In this document: piece by piece, positions 27,853 to 36,609 of the stretch | Numbering within the stretch: the first letter of the stretch is position 1 | How the letters are laid out: every line of letters begins with the position of its first letter | From: Haloactinopolyspora alba | Lineage (GTDB): Bacteria > Actinomycetota > Actinomycetes > Jiangellales > Jiangellaceae | Length of the DNA: 64,000 bases | Assembly: GCF_003014555.1 (NCBI RefSeq) | Contig: NZ_PYGE01000007.1 | Span: forward strand, 62,001 to 126,000 | Direction: 5' to 3' | Position numbers and translations under genes: made by a program | The notes under the pieces: model-generated | What the model saw: the letters and a program-made list of their open reading frames with translations, nothing else | Told to the model about the DNA's origin: nothing | Database searches by the model: none

Positions 27853-28685
27853 GCGAGCTCACCACGACCGCGGCGCCGCCGGCCGGCGGCCCCGCCGCAT
27901 GGATGGCGTCGGCGCGACGTGCGCGGGCGCTCGCGGGAGCGGAGCTGCGGCTGCTGTGGCGCAACCGCACCGCGATGTTCACCGCGCTCGCGCTGCCGAT
28001 CGCGATGGTCGCACTGCTCGGCAACATCGGCGTCGACCAGTACACCGGCATGGGCGTGGGCACTGTGCTGGTCACCATCATGATCGGCTTCGTGCTGCTG
28101 TTCGTCGTCTACTACAACCTCGTCACCGCCTACGTGGCGCGGCGCGAGGAGCTCGTGCTCAAGCGGTTGCGGGTCGGTGAGGCGACGGACGCCGAGATCC
28201 TGGCGGGAACCGCCCTGCCGTCCCTTGCGGTCGCATTCGCCCAGATCGTGCTGGTCACGGCCGGTGTGGCGATCGTGGTGGGCATCGAGGCCCCGGTGAA
28301 CGTGCTGCTCGCGCTTCTGGGGTTCGTGCTCGGTGTGGTCGTGTTCGTCCTGCTCGCGGGCGCGTCGACGGCGTTCACCCGCAACGTCGAGATGGCCCAG
28401 GTCAGCACCCTGCCGGTGCTCATGGTCTGCATGGTCCTCTCCGGGATGCTCACGCCGGTGCACGAGCTGCCGGACTGGCTCGCCGACGTCGCGCGGTTCC
28501 TGCCGATGACGCCGGTGATCGATCTCACGAACCTCGGCCTCGCGGGTCTCGCCCCGGACGGAACGTCGGTGGACTTCGCGGAGAGTTTCGGCGCGGCGGC
28601 GCTGCCGACGGCCGTCGCGATCGGCTGGATCGTGGTCGGCGCCTGGGCGTTGCGGCGCTGGTTCCGCTGGGAGCCGCGCGGGTGA
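27849..28685 (+). CDS. ABC-2 type transporter permease
   Basis: 278 aa with six predicted membrane helices, starting at the ATG overlapping the ATPase stop. The first part GAELRLLWRNRTAMFTALALPIA-like segment (about residues 28-50) and the later VLSGMLTPVHELPDWL and LPMTPVIDLTNLG are typical of ABC-2 (DrrB-like) export permeases. It pairs with the ATPase at 26923. The substrate is unknown; drug or lipid export is usual for the family. Confidence 0.9.
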   Translation: MSELTTTAAPPAGGPAAWMASARRARALAGAELRLLWRNRTAMFTALALPIAMVALLGNIGVDQYTGMGVGTVLVTIMIGFVLLFVVYYNLVTAYVARREELVLKRLRVGEATDAEILAGTALPSLAVAFAQIVLVTAGVAIVVGIEAPVNVLLALLGFVLGVVVFVLLAGASTAFTRNVEMAQVSTLPVLMVCMVLSGMLTPVHELPDWLADVARFLPMTPVIDLTNLGLAGLAPDGTSVDFAESFGAAALPTAVAIGWIVVGAWALRRWFRWEPRG

Positions 28686-28709
28686 GGGCTCCATGAGAGG
28701 CTGCTGCCC

Positions 28710-29951
28710 GTGTCGGCGCTGAGCGGGTGGTGGGTCGAGCGCAGCGATCCGCAGCGGTTCGACCTCTACACCCGCGGCACGCTCTACGCCTTGACCGCGT
28801 TCGAGGTGTTGCTGGCCGCGCTCGTCTACGCGCAGTCCCTCCAGGTCCGGACACCTGGCCTCGTGGCCTTCCTCGGTCTGGCGGCGGTGCACGCCGCAGT
28901 GGGGATCCGCGTTCTGCACGGGGGGATGGACTGGTATCTCGGTCGACGATCGTGGCCGCGGTCCGCGGCGGTCGTCCTCGGCCTGGTCACCGTCCTGGGC
29001 TGGGCGTCGTCGGTCTGGGCGTTCGGCCCGATCGACGACGACCAGCCGCCGGACGGCTCCGGTTCGGCCGGGCTCGGGCTCATGCTGTTCACTTGCTACG
29101 CCGTGGTGGCGTTCACGCCACGGCTGCGCACTTCGGTATTGATGCCGATCTTCGCCGGGGCGGTGGTGTGGGTCGCGGCGGCGTCGGTCGCGCTCGGCTA
29201 TCCGGGCGGGCCGGCCTTCGCACTTGGCTTCTCGACTGCGCTGGCGCTGGTGAGCGGAGGTTCGGCTTATCGGGGTTCGGTCTGGATGCTGGGTGTCGTG
29301 TGGGAGCTGGACCGCTCCCGGCAGACCCAGGCGCAGCTGGCCGTCGCGGAGGAACGGCTGCGCTTCGCCCGGGACCTGCACGACGTCCTCGGCCGCAACC
29401 TGTCCGTCATCGCGCTGAAGAGTGAGCTCGCTGCCCAGTTGACGCGGCGCGGCCGCGACGAGGCCGAAGCCGAGATGCTCGAGGTCCGCGACGTCGCCCA
29501 GGAGTCGCTGCGGGAGGTCCGCGAGGTCGTACGCGGATACCGGTCCGCGGACCTGGCCACCGAGCTGGCCGGCGCCCGGTCGGTGCTGCGCTCGGCGGGG
29601 GTCGACACCCGCGTCGTGGGCGACGCCGCCGCGCTGGCGCCCGGCGTGCAGCCCGTTCTCGGCTGGGTGACCCGTGAGGGGACCACGAACGTGCTCCGGC
29701 ACAGCGACGCGAGCAGCTGCGTGATCACGGTCACCGAGGACGCCGGTACCGCGACGTTGGTCATGGAGAACGACGGGGTGTCGGCCGCAGGCGGCGGCCG
29801 GGACGGGTCCGGGCTGTCCGGGCTGGAGGAGCGGCTGCAGCACATGGGCGGCGGGCTGGAAACCACGCGCCCGGACGGCGGCCGGTTCCGGCTGGCCGCG
29901 TGGGTGCCGGGTCATGCCGGGCATGCCGACGACGAGGAGGAACCGTCGTGA
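28710..29951 (+). CDS. Sensor histidine kinase (HisKA_3/NarX-DesK type)
   Basis: 413 aa from GTG at 28710. Several N-terminal membrane helices (about residues 25-200) form the sensor, with almost no extracellular domain. The dimerisation/phospho-acceptor box is RFARDLHDVLGRNLSVIALK, with the His at about residue 226. The ATPase part has GWVTREGTTNVLRHSDAS (N box) and GSGLSGLEERL (G box). This intramembrane-sensing layout is common where a kinase watches an ABC exporter or the membrane itself. Its stop overlaps the response regulator start (GTGA). Confidence 0.92.
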   Translation: MSALSGWWVERSDPQRFDLYTRGTLYALTAFEVLLAALVYAQSLQVRTPGLVAFLGLAAVHAAVGIRVLHGGMDWYLGRRSWPRSAAVVLGLVTVLGWASSVWAFGPIDDDQPPDGSGSAGLGLMLFTCYAVVAFTPRLRTSVLMPIFAGAVVWVAAASVALGYPGGPAFALGFSTALALVSGGSAYRGSVWMLGVVWELDRSRQTQAQLAVAEERLRFARDLHDVLGRNLSVIALKSELAAQLTRRGRDEAEAEMLEVRDVAQESLREVREVVRGYRSADLATELAGARSVLRSAGVDTRVVGDAAALAPGVQPVLGWVTREGTTNVLRHSDASSCVITVTEDAGTATLVMENDGVSAAGGGRDGSGLSGLEERLQHMGGGLETTRPDGGRFRLAAWVPGHAGHADDEEEPS

Positions 29952-30562
29952 CCGAGCCGATCACGGTGCTGCTGGCCGAGGACGAACACCTGATCCGCTC
30001 GGCGCTGCGTGCCCTGTTGTCCCTCGAGGACGGCGTCGACGTCGTCGCCGAGGCGGCGACCGGTGACGAGGCGCTGGCCATGGCGCGGGCGCACAGCCCG
30101 GACGTCGCCGTCCTCGACCTGCAGCTTCCCGACCTCGACGGCATCGCCGTCGCGGAGGCGATCCGGGACGCCCTGCCCGGATGCCGCACCATGATCGTCA
30201 CCAGCCACGGCCGGCCGGGCTACCTCAAGCGGGCGCTGGCGAGCGGGGTCGGCGGGTTCCTGCCGAAGACGGTCTCGGCCCAGGTGCTCGCCGACGCCGT
30301 CCGGACGGTGCACGGCGGCGGGCGCTACGTCGACCCGGAGCTCGCCGCGGAGGCGATCGGCGCGGGTGACAGCCCGTTGACCGCGCGCGAGTCCGACGTC
30401 CTCGAGTTGGCCGCCGAGGGCGCGCCGGTGGACGAGATCGCGGCGCGGGCCGCCCTGACACCGGGAACGGTGCGCAACTACCTGTCGTCGGCCGCCTCCA
30501 AGCTCAGCGCCGCCAACCGGCACGAAGCCGTCCACATCGCGCGCAAGCACGGCTGGATCTGA
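29948..30562 (+). CDS. Response regulator, NarL/FixJ (LuxR-HTH) family
   Basis: 204 aa from GTG at 29948, overlapping the kinase stop. The receiver domain (about 1-120) has the acidic pair AEDEH and the phospho-acceptor Asp in AVLDLQLPDLDG, with Thr and Lys further on (TSHG, LPKTV). The C-terminal LuxR HTH (about 140-200) contains LTARESDVLELAAEGAPVDEIA. It is the output of the kinase at 28710 and probably controls the ABC exporter operon through the dyads at 26801-26848. Confidence 0.93.
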   Translation: MTEPITVLLAEDEHLIRSALRALLSLEDGVDVVAEAATGDEALAMARAHSPDVAVLDLQLPDLDGIAVAEAIRDALPGCRTMIVTSHGRPGYLKRALASGVGGFLPKTVSAQVLADAVRTVHGGGRYVDPELAAEAIGAGDSPLTARESDVLELAAEGAPVDEIAARAALTPGTVRNYLSSAASKLSAANRHEAVHIARKHGWI

Positions 30563-30647
30563 CCTCGCCCGCCGCGGCAGCGATTCCTTTCGCCGCGTGC
30601 GCGAGTCGATACTCGTACCAGGCGTGCGTAGTGGCGGAGGTACATCC

Positions 30648-31661
30648 ATGACCGTGGGGGACGACGAGTTCCGGACCGCGACGGACGGGTTCCGGCGGGA
30701 GCTGCTGGCGTACTGCTACCGCGTCCTCGGATCGGTGCATGACGCGGAGGACACCGTGCAGGAGGTGTACCTGCGGGCGTGGCGTTCGTACGACGGGTTC
30801 GAGGGCCGGTCGTCAGTGCGGGTCTGGCTGTATCGGATCGCGACCAACGCGTGCCTGACGGCGCTGTCGCGGCGCGAGCGACGCCCGCTGCCGTCCGGGC
30901 TGGGCGCACCGGGACACGTCTCCGACGTCCCGGCCACGCTGGACGGAACGGACCTGTCGTGGCTGGAGCCGTTCCCGGACGCACTGCTGGGCGGCGTGGC
31001 CGCCACCGACGGTGACCCGGCGGCCGTCGTCGCGACCCGCGACAGCGTGCGGCTGGCGCTGGTGGCCGCGTTGCAGCAGCTGCCCGCCCGGCAGCGGGTG
31101 GTGCTGATTCTTCGTGACGTCCTGGCGTGGAGCGCACCCGAGGTCGCGGGGTTCCTGGGCACCACGACGGCGGCGGTCAAGAGCGCGCTGCAACGCGCCC
31201 GCGCCCAGCTCGACGTGGCCGCCCCGCGTGCGGACGACGTGGTCGAACCGGCCGAGACCGAGACGCGCGTGCTGTTGGACCGGTACATGACGGCGTTCCA
31301 CAGCGCCGACATCGACGGGCTGATGCGGCTGCTGCGCGACGACGTCGAGATCGAGATGCCGCCGTTGCGCGCCTGGCTGAGCGGCCGGGACTCCGCGGCC
31401 GAGTTCTTCGGCACGCGGGTGTTCGACGGGGCCGGCCGGTACCTGATGGTGCCGACGCGGGCCAACGGCACGGTCGCGGCGGCGGCCTACGGCGTCGACG
31501 GCGACGGCATCGCCCACGCGCACGGCATCCACGTGCTGACGGCGCGAGCCGCAGGGATCGCCCGGATCACCGCGTTCCTCGATCCCGGCCTGTTCGAGGT
31601 GTTCGGTCTTCCCGTGACCGCCGCCACCGATTCCATCCGGCCGTCCGGCGGGTCTGCATGA
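30648..31661 (+). CDS. ECF RNA polymerase sigma factor with SnoaL-like C-terminal domain (SigG/SigX5 type)
   Basis: 337 aa from ATG at 30648, with GGCGGAGG upstream. Region 2 includes FRRELLAYCYRVLGSVHDAEDTVQEVY and WLYRIATNACLTAL; RRPLPSGLGAP is a hallmark of the SigG-like group. Region 4 (LPARQRVVLILRDVLAWSAPEVA) is followed by an NTF2/SnoaL-like domain (about 205-325). Such sigma factors usually lack a classical anti-sigma factor and are thought to be tuned by their own C-terminal domain; none is encoded next to it. The MFS pump follows 34 bp later and may be co-transcribed. Confidence 0.92.
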   Translation: MTVGDDEFRTATDGFRRELLAYCYRVLGSVHDAEDTVQEVYLRAWRSYDGFEGRSSVRVWLYRIATNACLTALSRRERRPLPSGLGAPGHVSDVPATLDGTDLSWLEPFPDALLGGVAATDGDPAAVVATRDSVRLALVAALQQLPARQRVVLILRDVLAWSAPEVAGFLGTTTAAVKSALQRARAQLDVAAPRADDVVEPAETETRVLLDRYMTAFHSADIDGLMRLLRDDVEIEMPPLRAWLSGRDSAAEFFGTRVFDGAGRYLMVPTRANGTVAAAAYGVDGDGIAHAHGIHVLTARAAGIARITAFLDPGLFEVFGLPVTAATDSIRPSGGSA

Positions 31662-31695
31662 GTGTCATCGACACGCAGACCGATCGGAGCGACTC

Positions 31696-33138
31696 GTGCG
31701 GATCGACAACGGAGGAATCAGGACACCCCCACGGCGGACGTGGACACTGCTGTTGGCGTCCCTGGGCGCGTTCCTGGCCTCGCTGGACGTGGTGGTCGTC
31801 GCCACCGCGCTGCCGGTGCTCCGCGCCGACCTCGGCGCGGACCTCGCCGACCTGGAATGGACACTCAACGCGTACAACCTCGCCTTCGCCTGCCTGATCC
31901 TGACCGGAGCCGCGTTGGGCGACCGGTTCGGCCGCCGGCGGACGTACGTGACCGGCGTGGGCGTGTTCGTGGCCGCGTCGGGCGCCGCCGCGTTGTCGTC
32001 GTCGGCCGGCGAGCTCATTGCCGCCCGGGTGTTCCAGGGCGCCGGCGCCGCGCTCGTGCTGCCGTTGACGCTGACGTTGATCAGCGACATCTTCCCGGCG
32101 GCGAAACGGGCGGCGGCGATCGGGATCTGGGGCGGCGTGAGCGGGCTGGGCGTCGCGATCGGCCCGGTGCTCGGCGGCGCCATCACCGAGGGCATCTCGT
32201 GGCAGTGGATCTTCTGGATCAACGTCCCCGTCGGTGTCGTCGTCATGGTGTTGTCGGCCGCGTTGCTGCGTGAGAGTCACGGCCCGCGCCCGCAGCTGGA
32301 CATCCGCGGGATGTTGTCGGCCGCGTCCGGGCTGTTCCTGCTGACCTGGGCGGCAGTGCGCGCGCCGGAGATCGGCTGGGGCAGCGCCGAGGTGGTGACG
32401 GCGCTGGTCGCCGGCTCCGTCGTCATGGTCGGGTTCGTCCAGTGGGAGCAGCGGGCGACGTTCCCGATGCTGCCGCTGGGGTACCTGCGGCGCCGGGGAT
32501 TCGCCGGCGGCAACGGCGTGATCTTCTTCCAGTTCCTGTCGCTCGTCGGGGCGCTGTTCATGATCGCCCAGCTGTTCCAGACCGGGCTGGGGTACTCGCC
32601 GTTGGACGCAGGGCTGCGGATCCTGGTCTGGACGGCGATGCCGATGGTCGGTGCGCCGATCGCCGGGCTGTTGTCCGGGCGGTTCGGCACCCGCCCGCTG
32701 ATGCTCCTCGGCCTGGTGCTGCAGTCCGCCGGGCTGGCGTGGGTGGCGCTGGTCGCCGAGGTCGGCATGGGTTATCCGACGCTGGTGCCGCCGCTCGTGG
32801 TGGCCGGCGTCGGCATCTCGATGATCTTCGGGACGTCCGCGACGACAGCGGTGGCGGCGGTCCCGCTGGAGGACTCCGGCGTCGCGGCCGGCACCAACAG
32901 TGCCCTGCGCGAGGTGGGGGCCGTGTTCGGTGTCGCGATCGTCGGTGCGGTGTTCGCCGCGAACGGCAGCTACGCGTCGGCGTCGTCGTTCCTGGACGGG
33001 TTCGTGCCGGCCGTGTGGACCGCGGCCGGGCTCGCGGCCCTGGGCATCGTGGTGGCGTTCGTCGTGCCCGGCCGGTCCGTGGACGCCGCCGAGGCGGCAG
33101 CGGCCCCCGGCGACGACGCCGTCGGCGCCAGGGTCTGA
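31696..33138 (+). CDS. MFS drug efflux transporter (DHA2, EmrB/QacA type)
   Basis: 480 aa from GTG at 31696. About 14 hydrophobic segments suggest the DHA2 subfamily. Motif A is GDRFGRRRTY (about residues 74-83) after LDVVVVATALPVL; motif C-like GLGVAIGPVLGGAI lies in the fifth helix. It should use the proton gradient to export hydrophobic drugs or metabolites. It follows the ECF sigma gene by 34 bp on the same strand. The substrate is unknown. Confidence 0.92.
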   Translation: MRIDNGGIRTPPRRTWTLLLASLGAFLASLDVVVVATALPVLRADLGADLADLEWTLNAYNLAFACLILTGAALGDRFGRRRTYVTGVGVFVAASGAAALSSSAGELIAARVFQGAGAALVLPLTLTLISDIFPAAKRAAAIGIWGGVSGLGVAIGPVLGGAITEGISWQWIFWINVPVGVVVMVLSAALLRESHGPRPQLDIRGMLSAASGLFLLTWAAVRAPEIGWGSAEVVTALVAGSVVMVGFVQWEQRATFPMLPLGYLRRRGFAGGNGVIFFQFLSLVGALFMIAQLFQTGLGYSPLDAGLRILVWTAMPMVGAPIAGLLSGRFGTRPLMLLGLVLQSAGLAWVALVAEVGMGYPTLVPPLVVAGVGISMIFGTSATTAVAAVPLEDSGVAAGTNSALREVGAVFGVAIVGAVFAANGSYASASSFLDGFVPAVWTAAGLAALGIVVAFVVPGRSVDAAEAAAAPGDDAVGARV

Positions 33139-33181
33139 GCCGGGTCGTGGTCGGGAATCCGCATATAGAACCGCGGGAGCA

Positions 33182-33210
33182 TTGACATCTTCCATGATTA
33201 AAAGTACAAA
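33182..33210 (+). promoter_or_regulatory. Promoter of the sulfatase pair
   Basis: TTGACA (33182-33187), 17 bp, then TACAAA (33205-33210), in a stretch of unusually low GC (about 33180-33250) within the 248-bp gap after the MFS gene. A 7-bp inverted repeat CGCGATC / GATCGCG at 33269-33294 (12-bp spacer) lies downstream and could be an operator. The sulfatase start is at 33387. Confidence 0.55.
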
Positions 33211-33386
33211 CTATGTAAGTTGGTGGCGAAAGTGCGAAAGATAATGTGTTTTCGGGCATGACGTCACTCGCGATCGGATGGTCGGTTGATCGCGCGAAGC
33301 CGTCCTGACAGAACCAACGGGCAGTGCCGCCGCGCGGCTCGACGCGCTGCGGCCGCGTCCGCTCACATCGAGTCGAGGGGTAGACG

Positions 33387-34622
33387 ATGGTTCGTCAGCG
33401 ACCACCCAACATCGTGCTGGCCGTTGTCGACGATCTGGGAATCGGTGATCTCGGAACGTACGGTGGAGAGCTCATCCGTACCCGGACCGTCGACCGCCTC
33501 GCACGCACCGGAGTGACCTGCTCGGCGATGTACGCCGCCGCGGCGACGGACACGCCTTCCCGGGCGGGCATCGTCACCGGCAGATTCGGTGCGCGGTTCG
33601 GGCTTCCCGCGTCCCTGCGGCCCGGCGCGACTGCCGGTCTGCCCACCGGCGTGCCCACCGTCGCCTCCGGCCTGCAGGCCGCCGGATACGCGACAGGGCT
33701 GTTCGGGCAGTGGCGACTGGGGTCCGGTCGGGGTCAGCACCCGCTGGACATGGGATTCGATCGCTTCGCCGGAACGCTGTACGGCAGTGACGTCTCGCCG
33801 CTGGGCTGGTACGAGGACCGCGCCGAGGTCGAGGCCGGCATCGACATCGGGTCGACGACCCGTCGGATCACCTCTTCGGCGCAGGACTTCCTGCACGGTC
33901 TCGGTTCCCGCCGACAGCGTGAGAATCCGTTCCTCATGGTGTTGTCGTATCTCGTCCCGCATGCGCCTTTCCGGGTGGATCCGGAGTACGCGAGGTCGTC
34001 GCGCGCGGGCTCGTACGGTGATGTCGTCGAAGCGGTCGATGATCAGCTCGGTGAGCTGCTTCGTGAGATCCGCCGCCGGCAAGGCCGCCGCGAAGACACG
34101 CTGGTCATCTTCACCAGCGACAACGGTCCGCGGTACGAGGGCAGCAACCACGGCCTTCGGGGCCGCAAGCCGGAGGTGATGGACGGCGCCATGCTCGTGC
34201 CGTTCGTCGCGGCCTGGCTCCGAGGCGGACGTGGCAGGACCGACGGCACGCCCCGGTCGCTGCTCGATCTCGCGCCGACGTTGTGGAGTGTCGCCGGCGC
34301 GACTCCGCCGGGGGACGTCGACGGCGCGGACATGTCCGCGTTGTTCGACGGGGGTACACCTGCACGGGGGCCGGTGTACCTGTACTACAACGAGTGGCTG
34401 AACGCCGTGCGCAGTGAACGTTGGAAACTGCACGTCGCGTACGGCAACGACGCACGCGCCTACATGCCGGCGTTGTACGACGTGGCGCGCGATCCTCGTG
34501 AGTCGGTCAACATCGCCGAACTGTTTCCCGACGTCGTCGCCGACCTCACGACGCAGCTCGAAGAGACGCGAGCGGACGTGACCGCCGGTGTGACGTCAGG
34601 AGCCGCTGGAGGAACGACATGA
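33387..34622 (+). CDS. Sulfatase-fold protein with catalytic residues replaced (probable pseudo-sulfatase)
   Basis: 411 aa, ATG at 33387, no signal peptide. The fold is clearly a sulfatase: NIVLAVVDDLGIGDLGTYGG at the start (Asp15, Asp16), PHAPF (His192), TSDNGPRYEG (Asp245, Asn246) and a C-terminal LYDVARDPRESVNIAE. The active site is altered, however. The formylglycine position of the CxPxR motif is Asp55 (TDTPSRAG), and the conserved GKWHLG is GQWRLG (Gln108, Arg110). Formylglycine cannot form from Asp, so classical sulfatase activity is not expected. Its stop overlaps the start of an intact sulfatase by 4 bp, suggesting a regulatory or structural partner, or another hydrolase activity. 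Confidence 0.88.
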   Translation: MVRQRPPNIVLAVVDDLGIGDLGTYGGELIRTRTVDRLARTGVTCSAMYAAAATDTPSRAGIVTGRFGARFGLPASLRPGATAGLPTGVPTVASGLQAAGYATGLFGQWRLGSGRGQHPLDMGFDRFAGTLYGSDVSPLGWYEDRAEVEAGIDIGSTTRRITSSAQDFLHGLGSRRQRENPFLMVLSYLVPHAPFRVDPEYARSSRAGSYGDVVEAVDDQLGELLREIRRRQGRREDTLVIFTSDNGPRYEGSNHGLRGRKPEVMDGAMLVPFVAAWLRGGRGRTDGTPRSLLDLAPTLWSVAGATPPGDVDGADMSALFDGGTPARGPVYLYYNEWLNAVRSERWKLHVAYGNDARAYMPALYDVARDPRESVNIAELFPDVVADLTTQLEETRADVTAGVTSGAAGGTT

Positions 34623-36031
34623 CAACGCATGATGTCGACCGACGGACCGTCCTCAAAGGCGCCGGTGTCGCCGGCGCCGCCACGGTAGCCGGTGGCGTGT
34701 TCGGCGGGTCCGGCTCCGCGCTCGCTCAGTCAGGGGGCGCAGAGGGGCAGCTGCCCGCGAGCAAGCCGAACTTCGTGTTCATCATGACTGACGACCAGGG
34801 GTACGGCGACCTCAGCAGCTACGGCGCGACCTTGACGCGCACCCCGAACATCGACGGCATCGCCCGGCGCGGGATCGCGTTCCGCGAGCACTATGCCGGC
34901 AGCCCCGTGTGCACACCGTCCCGAGCCGCGCTGCTCACCGGCGCGTGGGCGCCCCGTGTCGACATGCCGAACGTCGTTGGGCCGGGGAGCAGTGAAGGTA
35001 TCTCCGAACAGGAGACACTGCTGCCCGAGTACCTGAAACAGGCCGGTTACGCGACGGCGTTGTTCGGCAAGTGGCATCTGGGTGACCAGCCACGGCACCA
35101 CCCCATGGAGCACGGCTTCGACCGCTGGTACGGCATTCCCTATTCGAACGACTACCCGACGATTCCGGTGTACGACGACCACGAGGTGGTGACCGAGATC
35201 GTCTATCCCGGGGCGCTCACGCCCGACCCGGGGCCCGGCGACGACCAGGACTGGCTCACGACGGCTCTGTTCGAGAAGGCTTTCGAGTGGATCGACGACC
35301 ACGCCGACGAGCCGTTCTTCTGCTACATCCCCACCTCCCAGCCGCATGAGCCGCTCGCGTCGGAATACGACGAAAGCCCCGGCGGCCCACACGGCAGCTC
35401 CATCGAGGAGATCGACCAGTTCGTCGGCCGGCTCCTGGAGCAGCTCGACGAGCTCGGCATCCGACACAATACCTGTATCGTCCTGACCAGCGACAACGGA
35501 CCATGGTGGGTGGGTGACACGGGTGGCATGTACGGTCGCAAGAGCGAGACTTACGAAGGCGGCATCAAGGTGCCCTTCGTGATGGAGTGGCCTGCGATGA
35601 TGCGCCGGTCCGGCGTCGACTACGAGCGGCCGACGTGTCACATCGACATCCTGCCGACTTTCTGCGCTGCTGTCGGCGTGCCTCTCGATCCGGACAGGGT
35701 CATCGACGGGCAGAACATTCTCCCCGCGATTCGGACGGGCAGACCCATGGAACACGTCGACATCGCCTACTACCGGGGAAACACGTTGAACGCGATCCGC
35801 CACGGCGACTGGAAGTTGCACGTGCGCCGTGAGAGCAACCTGGGCCGGTTCACCGGTCGGCTGGACTGGGACGCGACCGAGGAGATGCCCCAACTGTTCG
35901 ACCTGAGCCGCGATCCCGGGGAGCACTACGACCTGTCCGATCACTACCCCGAACTGACCGCGCGGCTGCAGACGAGGCTCTCGGACTTCGACGCGAGCCT
36001 GAAGGCGGATCACGCCGCCCATTACGGCTAG
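34619..36031 (+). CDS. Exported cysteine-type sulfatase (Tat signal)
   Basis: 470 aa from ATG at 34619, translationally coupled to the preceding pseudo-sulfatase. The N-terminus DRRTVLKGAGVAGAATVAGG is a twin-arginine signal with probable cleavage after ALAQ (about residue 37). The active site is intact: TDDQGYGDLSSYG, CTPSRAALLTG with Cys98 and Arg102, GKWHLG, TSDNGP and GGMYGRKSETYEGG. Cys98 should be oxidised to formylglycine in the cytoplasm before export, which fits use of the Tat route. It would cut sulfate esters outside the cell. A perfect 36-bp palindrome ends the operon. Confidence 0.92.
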   Translation: MTTHDVDRRTVLKGAGVAGAATVAGGVFGGSGSALAQSGGAEGQLPASKPNFVFIMTDDQGYGDLSSYGATLTRTPNIDGIARRGIAFREHYAGSPVCTPSRAALLTGAWAPRVDMPNVVGPGSSEGISEQETLLPEYLKQAGYATALFGKWHLGDQPRHHPMEHGFDRWYGIPYSNDYPTIPVYDDHEVVTEIVYPGALTPDPGPGDDQDWLTTALFEKAFEWIDDHADEPFFCYIPTSQPHEPLASEYDESPGGPHGSSIEEIDQFVGRLLEQLDELGIRHNTCIVLTSDNGPWWVGDTGGMYGRKSETYEGGIKVPFVMEWPAMMRRSGVDYERPTCHIDILPTFCAAVGVPLDPDRVIDGQNILPAIRTGRPMEHVDIAYYRGNTLNAIRHGDWKLHVRRESNLGRFTGRLDWDATEEMPQLFDLSRDPGEHYDLSDHYPELTARLQTRLSDFDASLKADHAAHYG

Positions 36032-36045
36032 TACCGCGCTGAACC

Positions 36046-36081
36046 GATCTCCACCGCTGGAGGCCTCCAGCGGTGGAGATC
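36046..36081 (+). terminator. Perfect 36-bp palindrome, terminator of the sulfatase operon
   Basis: GATCTCCACCGCTGGAGG is followed directly by its exact reverse complement. As RNA it would form a 16-bp stem with a GGCC tetraloop, starting 15 bases after the sulfatase stop and followed by a short T-containing stretch (ATTTGA). Its strength and position fit a terminator. Confidence 0.75.
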
Positions 36082-36155
36082 ATTTGACCCGACGGGCCAT
36101 GCCGCCATGTCCTCGCGTCGACAATCAAGTGGCAAAGCGTCGTTGTCGGAAAGGG

Positions 36156-36186
36156 GACATGAGGGGCAACAGTTGCCACTCATGTC
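36156..36186. repeat. 31-bp near-perfect palindrome
   Basis: GACATGAGGGGCAAC, one A, then GTTGCCACTCATGTC; 14 of 15 pairs match. It has no T-tract and no adjacent gene end. It may be a binding site, a recombination site or a relic of a mobile element. Confidence 0.7.
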
Positions 36187-36357
36187 ATCCTTTCGAACAC
36201 AAGGACAGCACGTCCGACTCGGCCGGGAACCGGCGACGACAGGCGACCGTCAGACGTCGCGGTGCCACCGCGATGCCGTGCCCGGCCGGATACGACCGGA
36301 AGATCACGATCTACAGCTGGAGTAAAGCGTGCTACGATTGCTACGGAGGTGGTGGTC

Positions 36358-36609
36358 GTGACGCGGACCATTCCGCATCGTGAACTGCGGAACAACAGCA
36401 GTGCGGTCCTTCGGGACGTCCAGGCCGGTGAGAGCATCGAGATCAGCAATCACGGCGAGGTCGTCGCCGTGCTCGTGCCCCCCGAGCGCCGATCGCGATC
36501 ACTACCATTCCGAGAGGCGAGGGTTACGGGCGGCTTCAGCGAGTTGCCCCGGGTGCGTCGAGAGAGCTCTGTCCAGGAAGCACTCGACGATCTCCGGGGG
36601 GATCGTTGA
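36358..36609 (+). CDS. Phd/YefM family antitoxin
   Basis: 83 aa from GTG at 36358, eight bases after GGAGG; longer in-frame readings upstream run through non-coding sequence. The N-terminus TRTIPHRELRNNSSAVLRDVQAGESIEISNHGEVVAVL-like pattern is the Phd/YefM fold (about residues 2-42), with the characteristic (H)REL(R)NN.S start. The C-terminus is the flexible toxin-neutralising part. Direct repeats TGCTACG just upstream may be its operator. The stop overlaps the toxin start (TTGA). Confidence 0.88.
   Translation: MTRTIPHRELRNNSSAVLRDVQAGESIEISNHGEVVAVLVPPERRSRSLPFREARVTGGFSELPRVRRESSVQEALDDLRGDR

Larger units (their letters stand above)
36032..36357. other. Non-coding gap between the sulfatase pair and a toxin-antitoxin module
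   Basis: 326 bp without a credible gene. It holds a perfect 36-bp palindrome (36046-36081), a 31-bp near-palindrome (36156-36186) and a direct repeat TGCTACG at 36330 and 36339 overlapping a possible -10 (TACGAT, 36333-36338) of the antitoxin gene. The middle part has an irregular codon pattern and lower GC than its neighbours. Confidence 0.7.

Noticed and set aside
36084-36383. Short plus-strand frames in the gap after the sulfatase pair
   Set aside because: They run through a 31-bp palindrome and into the antitoxin promoter; composition is not gene-like.
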